Below, piece by piece: positions 56,488-64,000 of a stretch of DNA of 64,000 nt. Position numbers and translations under genes: made by a program. The stretch's first letter is position 1; the number at the start of each line of letters is the position of its first letter. The stretch covers positions 147,239,429 through 147,303,428 of the forward strand of contig CM066314.1 in assembly GCA_033807775.1 (NCBI GenBank). Reading direction: 5' to 3'. The notes under the pieces are model-generated. The model did not search any database. It worked only from the letters and a program-made list of their open reading frames with translations, and was not told the DNA's origin. The stretch comes from Saussurea involucrata (lineage: Eukaryota > Streptophyta > Magnoliopsida > Asterales > Asteraceae).

Positions 56488-59400
56488 TCAAGGGTTATAC
56501 TCAAGCATGCCTAAACCAAGTCTTAATTTAAAGAACGCTTTTTTGTTAAGAGCTTTTGTGAAAATATCGGCCAAATTATCTTCCGAATCAACCTTTTCAA
56601 GCACGATTTTGCCTTTTTGAACATTATCTCGTAAAAAATGATGTCTCAATTCAATATGTTTGGTACGAGAATGCAAAACGGGATTTTTACTTAAGTTTAT
56701 GGCACTTGAGTTATCACACATAATTGGAATTTTGGTTAGGTGTACCTCAAAATCGGTAAGTGTGTGTTTCATCCATAGGACTTGAGCACATGCTCTTGCG
56801 GCGGCTACATATTCCGCTTCGGTGGTAGACAAAGCTACGGATTGTTGTTTCTTAGAGAACCAAGATACAAGTGAGAGACCTATAAAGGCACATACCCCAC
56901 TAGTACTTTTTCGGTCAACAATAGATCCACCAAGATCGGAATCGGCAAAACACGTTACTTCTAACTCGGGTTTCTTTGCGTACCATAAGCCAAGATTAGT
57001 AGTACCTCGTAAATATCGAAAAATACGCTTGACAGCTTCATAGTGAGATTGTTTAGGTGAAGATTGAAAACGAGCACATAAACATACACTAAACATAATA
57101 TCAGGTCTACTAGCAGTTAAATATAATAAACTACCAATCATACCACGATAAATCTTTTCATTAAAATCGTTTCCCTCCTCGTCACGAGATAATTGCAAAT
57201 TTGTGGTCATTGGAGTTTCAACGGGTTTGACATTTTCAAAGTTAAACTTTTTCAACATATCTTTACAATATTTAGATTGACTAATAAAAATACCAGTTTC
57301 ACATTGTTTTATTTGCAATCCTAAGAAGTATTTTAACTCTCCCATCATGCTCATTTCAAACTCGCTTGTCATTTTCGCAGAAAATTCATTACACAGTTTT
57401 TCATTAGTGGAACCAAAAATAATATCATCAACATATACTTGCACAACCACAATATCATTTTGAACATATTTCACAAATAAAGTATTATCAATTTTACCCA
57501 TAATATAACCACTAACAATTAAAAAGGTTTTTAATCTTTCATACCACGCACGCGGAGCCTGCTTTAAACCATAAAGCGCCTTTTTTAATTTATAAACATG
57601 TGTCGGGTTTTCAAAACTTTCAAAACCGGGAGGTTGAGAAACGTATACCTCCTCATTTATAATACCATTTAAGAAAGCACTTTTAACATCCATTTGAAAT
57701 AACTTAAAATCTTTAGCATTTGCAAAAGCGAGAAGCATTCGAATAGACTCCAACCTTGCAACCGGTGCAAAGGTTTCGTCATAATCTATACCTTCTTGTT
57801 GACTGTACCCCTTGGCAACTAAACGTGCCTTGTTTCGTGTGACTCCACCGTTCTCGTCTACCTTATTTCGGAAGACCCATCTTGTGCCAATAATGGTTTG
57901 ACTACTAGGGCTGGGTACTAAGTCCCACACATCATTCCTAGTAAATTGGTTTAACTCTTCTTGCATGGCCAATATCCAATCCTCATCACCTAAAGCTTCA
58001 TCTATGGTTTTAGGTTCTATGGTTGAGATAAAGGCATGGAAAGCACAATGGGTATGGATTTGTGATCTAGTTGTCCTTTGGTTTAGGTCACCTATAATTT
58101 GATCTACGGGATGGCCTCGAGCGGTTCTAAGGTTAGGATCATCTATACTTTGTGGAATAAAGCACGAAGGGGCATCACTAGATTCAATATTATTTGTGGA
58201 AGGTTGGGTACCTAAATCCAAGCTACTAAGTCGTTGGGCTAAGACATCTCCTTCACAAACATTGTCATTTGCTAAGGGTGCACTCGGTTTGGGAGGACTC
58301 TCGTCAAAGCTAACATTTAAGGATTCTTCTACTACCATGGTCTCCTTATTTAGGATTCTATAGGCTTTGCTATTCCAAGAATAACCTAGGAAAACTCCCT
58401 CATAGGCTTTGGGGTCAAATTTGGTTAGGTAGGATTTGGTGTTTAAAATGAAACATTTACAACCAAAAACTTTTAGGTGAGCTAGGGAAGGTTTTCTACC
58501 TCGGTAAAGTTCATAGGGTGTCTTATTTAGGATACCTCTAATTAGGACACGGTTAAGCACATAGGTCGCGGTAGCAACGGCATCACACCAAAACTTTTGG
58601 GGAACTTGATGTTCGTTTAGCATAGTTCTACTCATTTCTTGCAACGTTCGATTTTTCCTTTCAACAACCCCGTTAGATTGGGGAGTTCGAGGAGCCGAAA
58701 AGTTATGAGTTATACCATGTTTATCACAAAAGGCACCAAATTGTACATCATTATCGAATTCTCGTCCATGGTCCGTACGTATGGAAACAATCGTACAACC
58801 TTGTTGGTTTTGAATTCGTTTTCCCAAAATTTTAAACTTTTCAAAAGCCTCATTTTTATGTCTCAAAAATAAAGTCCAAGTATAACGGGAATAATCATCC
58901 ACAATAACCAAAGTATAAAAGTTTCCTCCAAAACTTTGAATAGCCATCGGGCCAAAAAGATCCATATGTAAAAGTTCTAAAACTCTTTGAGTAGAAATAA
59001 CATTTTTTGATTTATGAGAAACGTGATGTTGTTTGCCGACACGACAAGCATCACAAAAATGATTATCAAACTTTAATTTTGGCAGGTCACTCACAAGCTC
59101 CTTATTTTTTAAGTTTTGCATTAATCTTAGATTAGCGTGACCTAAACGCCTATGCCATAAAGTAGAAACATCATTAATAGAAGATAAGCATACATTATCA
59201 GATACAACAGTTTTACAAATATATAAATTTCCTTTTACAAAGCCATTTAAAAGAACTTTGCCATTTTTTATGATTTTACAAGAATCTTCTTCGAAGACAA
59301 CAGTTGTATTATTTTTACACAATTGGCGAACACTTAACAAATTAAAATGTAAATTATCAACATGATTAACATTAAGAAATTGAACATTATTGCAAGAAAC

Positions 59401-59538
59401 TGTACCTCTACCAATTATATTTCCTTTGGAGTTTCCTCCAAAAATTACCTGTCCACCATCACATGACTTATATGAAGAAAAGAGATTATTGTTTCCGGTC
59501 ATGTGACGTGTGCAACCACTATCGAGTATCCAGTCCAT
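56488..59538 (-). CDS. pol: pol of element G: PR-IN-RT-RNase H, intact (1016 aa)
   Basis: Open from MDWILDSGCTRHMTG (59538) to the stop at 56488. Order: protease (DSGCTRHMTG, residues 6-15); integrase zinc region (LWHRRLGHANLRLM, CDACRVGKQ, about 125-175); integrase core (LLHMDLFGP, RTDHGREFDN, NGVVERKNRT, about 185-300); RT (RNKARLVAKGYSQQEG, KKALYGLKQAPRAWY, VYVDDIIFGS, about 590-720); RNase H (FADSDLGG, TTEAEYVAA, LADIFTKALN, about 870-1000). All catalytic residues that can be checked by eye are present. It is not in frame with gag; a 293-bp spacer lies between, and the frame is open four codons upstream to a splice-acceptor-like TTGTAG. Possibly an active element. Confidence 0.95.
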   Translation of the reverse strand: MDWILDSGCTRHMTGNNNLFSSYKSCDGGQVIFGGNSKGNIIGRGTVSCNNVQFLNVNHVDNLHFNLLSVRQLCKNNTTVVFEEDSCKIIKNGKVLLNGFVKGNLYICKTVVSDNVCLSSINDVSTLWHRRLGHANLRLMQNLKNKELVSDLPKLKFDNHFCDACRVGKQHHVSHKSKNVISTQRVLELLHMDLFGPMAIQSFGGNFYTLVIVDDYSRYTWTLFLRHKNEAFEKFKILGKRIQNQQGCTIVSIRTDHGREFDNDVQFGAFCDKHGITHNFSAPRTPQSNGVVERKNRTLQEMSRTMLNEHQVPQKFWCDAVATATYVLNRVLIRGILNKTPYELYRGRKPSLAHLKVFGCKCFILNTKSYLTKFDPKAYEGVFLGYSWNSKAYRILNKETMVVEESLNVSFDESPPKPSAPLANDNVCEGDVLAQRLSSLDLGTQPSTNNIESSDAPSCFIPQSIDDPNLRTARGHPVDQIIGDLNQRTTRSQIHTHCAFHAFISTIEPKTIDEALGDEDWILAMQEELNQFTRNDVWDLVPSPSSQTIIGTRWVFRNKVDENGGVTRNKARLVAKGYSQQEGIDYDETFAPVARLESIRMLLAFANAKDFKLFQMDVKSAFLNGIINEEVYVSQPPGFESFENPTHVYKLKKALYGLKQAPRAWYERLKTFLIVSGYIMGKIDNTLFVKYVQNDIVVVQVYVDDIIFGSTNEKLCNEFSAKMTSEFEMSMMGELKYFLGLQIKQCETGIFISQSKYCKDMLKKFNFENVKPVETPMTTNLQLSRDEEGNDFNEKIYRGMIGSLLYLTASRPDIMFSVCLCARFQSSPKQSHYEAVKRIFRYLRGTTNLGLWYAKKPELEVTCFADSDLGGSIVDRKSTSGVCAFIGLSLVSWFSKKQQSVALSTTEAEYVAAARACAQVLWMKHTLTDFEVHLTKIPIMCDNSSAINLSKNPVLHSRTKHIELRHHFLRDNVQKGKIVLEKVDSEDNLADIFTKALNKKAFFKLRLGLGMLEYNP

Positions 59539-59550
59539 ATCAAGGTCAAT

Positions 59551-59900
59551 CTACAATAATGAAGATGTAACTTTTATGGTCCCCATTTCTTGTGGGTCCT
59601 TGACAATTAGTTTCAATGTCAACCAATATGCATATATATAAAGTCAAACAATATATATATATATATAATACATTACACAAACATAATATATATATATAAG
59701 AATTAAAAGAATTAAATAAAATGTATATATATATGTGCAGTACGTAGGTATATATATATATGAATAGTATAAAAAATATAAATAACAATGTTTTACTTAT
59801 ATATAATATATAACACATATACATAACACATTTAAAACCATAAACGCATACCACCGGGATTATCATTACTAAACATTCCTTTTGGAATCCATTTATTTAC
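59551..59900 (-). other. candidate intron joining gag and pol of G
   Basis: Donor ATG|GTAAAT at 59900 and acceptor TTATTGTAG at 59551 are both phase 0 to gag and pol. Removing the 350 bases would fuse codon 614 of gag to pol four codons before its first Met. The segment is very AT-rich with TATATA runs, like a plant intron. It includes the last 22 gag codons and the stop. Splicing is not shown. Confidence 0.4.
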
Positions 59901-61742
59901 CATTTTAATTTTGCGATTATATTTATCATACACATAAAAACAAGTATTTACATTCGCATTATTATTAGGTTTAGAATATTTATCATGGTACATGCGAGCA
60001 TACGGTTTTCTCGTATTATAATTTACATTATTTATTTTACGCACATACGGAGGTTTTTGCACATATTGATTTCTTGTATTTACTTTAGGTGATTCATAGA
60101 ATCTTTTGATGGGTATACATGAACATTTATCAACACAAGTATTGGAACCAATGCCTTTTCTACATTTTATACGGTTAGGCATATTAAGCATGTTAAGAAC
60201 TTTCTCATTGCTACTTTCAAAGGCTTTAACTAGCATGTTATCTTTTTCATATGAAGCACATTTAGCCTTTAAACATGTAATCTCATTATCAAGAATATCA
60301 CATTTTGTACAAATAATATTTTCATGTGATTTTTTATTCAAGCATGCAATTTCTTTATTTAAAACATCACAAGATTTACAAAAATCTTTTTTTCCTAATT
60401 TAGTTTCTAATTTAGCAATTATATCCATATCATTTTCAGATTTTTGTTTAACATTTTTTATTTCCTTTTTACATGTATTTACAGTTTCTTTTAACATAGC
60501 ATTCTCATCTTGGTAACGATTTGCAAGAGCGGCCATTTTATGAAAAGATTCATATAATTCTTCAAGATTATTTTCATTATCACTTTCATAATCACTATCG
60601 TAATCCGAGTAAGAAGATTTTACCTCGTCGTCGCTTTCGGCCATAAGACAAATGGCTTGATAGTCATCTTCTTCTTCACTCTCGCTCCACGCGCCTCCAA
60701 TGAAGGCTTTCTCCTTCTTCTTTTGGAACTTGTTCTTTTTCGGACATTCATTGGCGTAGTGGTCTTTGTCACCACATGAGTAGCAAAAGCCTCTCTTTGG
60801 CTTAGCTTTATCGTCTTCACTCGAGTCGCCATTTTTCTTAACTTTTTCGTCTCGTTTATGGAACTTACGACTTCGATTTTCACCACCACGACGGTAGTTA
60901 CCGTTTCTTTGAAATCTGCCATTGTTAGAAAATTTATTATTATTATTAAGAAATTTGGAAAAGTTTCTTACCAACATGGCGACTTCATCGAGAGTTTCGG
61001 ATGGATCTTTCGAGGAGCTAGCTTTCTCCTTTTTCTTCTCATCTTTTGGTGTTGAGACATTGAGAGCGATTGATTTCTTTTTAACTTGCTCCCGATCTTT
61101 GTTTCTTTTAAGTGCAATTTCATGCACTTTAAGATTACCGATCAAGTCATCTATCTTCATTATGGAAAGGTCACGGGAGTCTTCTAAGGATGTTATCTTT
61201 TGCATCCACTCCGAAGGAAGGGCTCGTAGGATTTTCCTTATATAGTCCTCGTTAGGATAAGTGCGATCCAAACCTTTCAAAGTAGTCACAATAAGGTTAA
61301 ATCTTTTAAACATTGAGTCAATTGACTCATCTTGTTTCATTTCGAATAGTTCATAATCGTGAACTAAAATATTTACTTTACTAGATTTAACCTCCGTGTT
61401 TCCACGATGAGTATTATTTAAACTTTCCCATATTTGATTTGCAGTTTTATATGTATATACTCTTTCAATCTCATCAGTTGTTAAAGCAGCATATAATATA
61501 TTCTTAGCTTCAAAGTTTAAACAAAAATGAGCTTCATCAGAAGTAGTCCAGTCATCTATAGGTTTATCAATATAAACATCATCTTTCACAATGGTGGGTT
61601 TAAAATTCCCTTTTTCTATAATATTCCAAATCTTTTGATTTTTGCCACGCACGTGACATTCAAATAGCTCGGCCCAAATGCCAAACTTTTCAGTATCTAT
61701 CAAAGGAGGTTTTGAAAACACGATATTAGTTTGTTGAGCCAT
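59832..61742 (-). CDS. gag: gag of element G, intact (636 aa)
   Basis: ATG 61742 (MAQQTNIVFSKPPLIDTEKF) to the stop at 59832. UBN2-type capsid (about residues 20-235: FGIWAELFECHVRG, IWESLNNTHRG, ILRALPSEWMQK), a basic Arg/Asn/Gly linker, the zinc knuckle CYSCGDKDHYANEC (about 310-323), an acidic Ser/Asp stretch, and a C-terminal coiled coil with Cys pairs (CKSCD, CTKCD). Long gag with a coiled-coil extension fits Sireviruses. The ATG is 60 bases after the LTR end, within the usual short leader of the group. Confidence 0.94.
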   Translation of the reverse strand: MAQQTNIVFSKPPLIDTEKFGIWAELFECHVRGKNQKIWNIIEKGNFKPTIVKDDVYIDKPIDDWTTSDEAHFCLNFEAKNILYAALTTDEIERVYTYKTANQIWESLNNTHRGNTEVKSSKVNILVHDYELFEMKQDESIDSMFKRFNLIVTTLKGLDRTYPNEDYIRKILRALPSEWMQKITSLEDSRDLSIMKIDDLIGNLKVHEIALKRNKDREQVKKKSIALNVSTPKDEKKKEKASSSKDPSETLDEVAMLVRNFSKFLNNNNKFSNNGRFQRNGNYRRGGENRSRKFHKRDEKVKKNGDSSEDDKAKPKRGFCYSCGDKDHYANECPKKNKFQKKKEKAFIGGAWSESEEEDDYQAICLMAESDDEVKSSYSDYDSDYESDNENNLEELYESFHKMAALANRYQDENAMLKETVNTCKKEIKNVKQKSENDMDIIAKLETKLGKKDFCKSCDVLNKEIACLNKKSHENIICTKCDILDNEITCLKAKCASYEKDNMLVKAFESSNEKVLNMLNMPNRIKCRKGIGSNTCVDKCSCIPIKRFYESPKVNTRNQYVQKPPYVRKINNVNYNTRKPYARMYHDKYSKPNNNANVNTCFYVYDKYNRKIKMVNKWIPKGMFSNDNPGGMRLWF

Positions 61743-61785
61743 TTAGAAGAATAAGAGAAAATTATGCAGAATATTTTTGAAAGAC

Positions 61786-61800
61786 CCGCTCTGATACCAA
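61786..61800 (-). promoter_or_regulatory. primer binding site of element G (tRNA-iMet)
   Basis: On the minus strand TTGGTATCAGAGCGG starts one base inside the right LTR. Confidence 0.95.
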
Positions 61801-61801
61801 A

Positions 61802-63147
61802 TGTTGGACAACCTAAGGGGGGGGTAAGGTTGTATTTAAAATCTTTTTCTTTCAAAAAATCTTTGAACAAATAAATACAGTACAAACAATACAGTAAAAA
61901 TAAAGCAGAGTATAAATAAGTAAATATACAACAATTATATAAACAGATATAATTTAAATGCACAGCGGAAATGTAAATAGATAAGGGAAAGAGAATACTT
62001 GACAACGATATTTTTAAAGTGGTTCACCAAACACAAAGTTGGCTAGTCCACCTCGAGAAAATAACACTTCTCGGAGATCCAATACGAAACGTGTTCTTTA
62101 CGGTAGAAACACAAACCTTAATACAACAAACGCGAAACACTCTTCTTTGAGAGATTAATGTGGATCACTCACTCTAATTCAAACACTTACAAGAGGGTAT
62201 AAATTTTAATATGAATAATCACTCTTGAATAAGGTTTATCACTTGGATATTTTTAGAGAGTTTGATCACTTGAGTTGTGTTGCTGATTCAACTAATCGAG
62301 AGATTTTAATCTGCTATCAACTCAAGATTTCTTGCTCAAAAATTAATTTTATCAGTTTAAGTGATTTAGTGTGAGTAAGAAAGCAGCAGAATAATAATCA
62401 AATGCTGAGGGAGAATTTATTGCTGAAGTTGGTGTAGACTTGAATGCTGCTGGATGCATGTATTTATACTGGATGATCAACAGTCTTGAGGATTTCGCGG
62501 TATACCGCCAAACCATCGCGGTATACCTGCGTCAGAAAAAGGACACTGCAAGGAGAAGGTCAACCCTGCAAAAACAAACGGAATTGTGTACCCGCGGTAT
62601 ACCACGTTGCACATGGCGGTATACCGCCTGAAAAAAAAGTTCTGACATGGGAAGCTTCATATGCAGAAGAACTGACGGGTGAATAGTGACGCGGTATACC
62701 GCGTGGACCTTGGCGGTATACCGCCTAAAATATTGTCCAATGAGAGCATGGCAACGCAGGGTGGTTCGGCTGATCACACTTCTTGCAACAGTAAAAGGCA
62801 TGAGATTTTAATAACATATATATATATATATCAGTGATTTAATATATAAAAAAATATTGTATATATATATTTGATTCAAATATATTTATATAGATACGAA
62901 ATATCCAAGTGATAAAATATTTTAGGGTGTTTATCATTTTAAAATAAAATGACGAAACTCTTCAGACTTGGATACTTCAGATAAAAATTTATCGAGATCA
63001 TTTAAAAGTCTGCACACTCAGATAAAAATATTAGATAACAAAATAATGCGGTGTGTTTTGTAATCATCAAAATAAATATGGAGATGTGATTTTATGTGTA
63101 CCAAAAATATATCACAATATTTAAAGCTGGGTACACTTGCACCAACA
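61802..63147 (-). repeat. 5' LTR of element G (right copy)
   Basis: 1346 bp, with inverted ends TGTTGG/CCAACA. Compared with the left copy: G8 instead of G9, one TA unit fewer, one G/T and one G/A difference. Confidence 0.96.
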
Positions 63148-63582
63148 CATGTGCATATATGCAATGTATGTTTGGTTTACGGGTTTTTTTTGGGTTTGTA
63201 TGATGATGATGGAATTATAAATCTCCATATTAATCTATTTTTTGTAAATTTTTTAATATTTTTAATTTATTACATTAACTTGTATTATGTGACGTAAAGC
63301 ATTTTTAATTTGGTATAGGAACAATAATAATTATTATTTATGTAATGAGTCTGCATACATGCAATGCAGTAGTTTATGTATTGTTTATTTTAGTTGTATG
63401 ACTATGATGATGTAATATTTGTCATGTCTAATTGCTGGTATAGGAACAACTACACATACTATTTATACAATGTTTGTGCATATATGCAATGCAGTATTTT
63501 CTGTACTGTTTATTTTACTGCTACTACTATGATGACCTAAATTTTTTCATGCATGCATGTTCAATTACATTTTGTTTTCCAG
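63148..63582 (+). other. remaining intron 1 of FRS gene
   Basis: AT-rich, with GCATATATGCAAT and GCATACATGCAATGCAGTA motifs repeated (63154, 63352, 63478) and a pyrimidine-rich acceptor tract. It continues the short intron part at 54851-54975. Confidence 0.6.
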
Positions 63583-64000
63583 ATGTTGAAGCACAAGATG
63601 AGGTTATCGAGACAGCTGATGGTTCAAAGTTATGGATTCCCAATGTTCCTGTTCAGTTTAAACCAAAGGTGAACGATGTTTTTTCATCTTACGAAGAAGC
63701 CGAATCAATTTATAGGACGTATGTAGATTATGCGGGATTTGATGTAAGGTTGAATGCCAAAAAGACAAATAAGGATGGGATTATACAGATTAGATGGTTT
63801 GTTTGTAGTAAAGAAGGTATTCCAAAGAAGAAGTTTTTTGATTCGCTTGAGTTAGGTCCTGGTGATAGGCGTTACCGAAACTCTAATGTAAAACGGTCAG
63901 GGTGCAATGCATGCATTAAAATCCATTTATTGAAGGACAAGACTCAATACGAGGTATACGCATTTGTTGAAGCTCATAATCATGTTTTGTTTAATAATAA
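63583..64000 (+). CDS. FAR1-related (FRS) gene, exon 2 (partial)
   Basis: It starts after the acceptor TTTGTTTTCCAG and is open to the window edge. It encodes the FAR1 DNA-binding domain (WRKY-GCM1-type zinc finger, from domesticated Mutator-like transposases): FSSYEEAESIYRTYVDYAGF, then IRWFVCSKEG, RSGCNACIKI and the HNH of EAHNHVLF, giving the expected Cys-Cys-His-His set. FRS proteins are nuclear transcription factors of phytochrome signalling and development (family knowledge). The MULE transposase-like and SWIM domains would lie right of the window. A still-mobile MULE transposase is the alternative; no TIR is visible here. Confidence 0.85.

Larger units (their letters stand above)
54976..63147 (-). 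mobile_element. complete young Sirevirus-type copia element G, 8.2 kb
   Basis: LTRs of 1349 bp (left) and 1346 bp (right), a perfect target duplication CATGT, primer site, intact gag and pol, and four GGGGGAG polypurine-like tracts. By hand the LTRs differ by two substitutions and two simple-repeat length changes, so the insertion is probably under 0.1 million years old at 1.3e-8. It lies in the first intron of an FRS gene, in antisense. It lacks the post-pol ORF of B and D: pol ends only 163 bp before the LTR. Confidence 0.97.

Overview
This is a plant nuclear, transposon-dominated stretch. The evidence is Ty1/copia retrotransposons primed by initiator tRNA-Met, an L1-clade LINE with an RRM-type ORF1, CACTA, foldback and Helitron-like pieces, AT-rich intergenic DNA with long (TA)n runs, and a spliced FAR1-related (FRS) gene. 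A eudicot is likely. Asteraceae would fit the abundance of Sirevirus-type copia elements with a long post-pol ORF, but that is a weak inference. There are almost no intact host genes: only the 5' part of the FRS gene at the right end and two small acidic ORFs near 37.6 and 46.2 kb.

Layout. 1-2017: copia element A (minus, runs off the left edge) is inserted in the reverse transcriptase of copia element B. 2018-9196: the rest of B (plus), with RT/RNase H, a 4.0-kb post-pol ORF and a 3' LTR. B is itself inserted in the post-pol ORF of an older element C (9197-about 13247), so three elements are nested. 13612-28511: a foldback/MULE-like element T with long inverted arms is split by complete Sirevirus D (14953-28471, target duplication ATAAT). 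28.5-30.05 kb: small inverted-repeat elements, (TA)n and a Helitron-like 3' end. 30.07-37.2 kb: degraded copia E, carrying a 2.65-kb gypsy-type solo LTR and a 203-bp mini-CACTA. 37928-44679: complete copia F (TSD CTCAC) with a foreign 1.3-kb block in gag. 44.7-48.2 kb: mostly host intergenic DNA with one small ORF and a SINE-like copy. 48180-53707: a full-length LINE on the minus strand with a 14-16 bp TSD. 54595-64000: an FRS gene whose first intron contains the complete, very young Sirevirus G (54976-63147, TSD CATGT).

Most notable observations. (1) Several copia families here each carry their own short repeated, often palindromic, word: GCGGTATACCGC in G, CAGAG/CTCTG in D, CGCTGA/TCAGCG in B, CCGGA in A, CAGATCTG in the block inside F. 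In G it lies just upstream of the LTR TATA box; in B and D it also spreads through coding sequence. (2) B and D both carry a third ORF of nearly the same length (about 4.02 kb) between pol and the 3' LTR, of unknown function and without an obvious signal peptide or membrane segment. (3) G has gag and pol in different frames, separated by an AT-rich spacer with matching phase-0 splice sites. (4) Two small ORFs 8.5 kb apart share an acidic tail ending in a DYDYAPAA motif.

All family assignments come from motif reading by eye. LTR differences and ages are hand counts.
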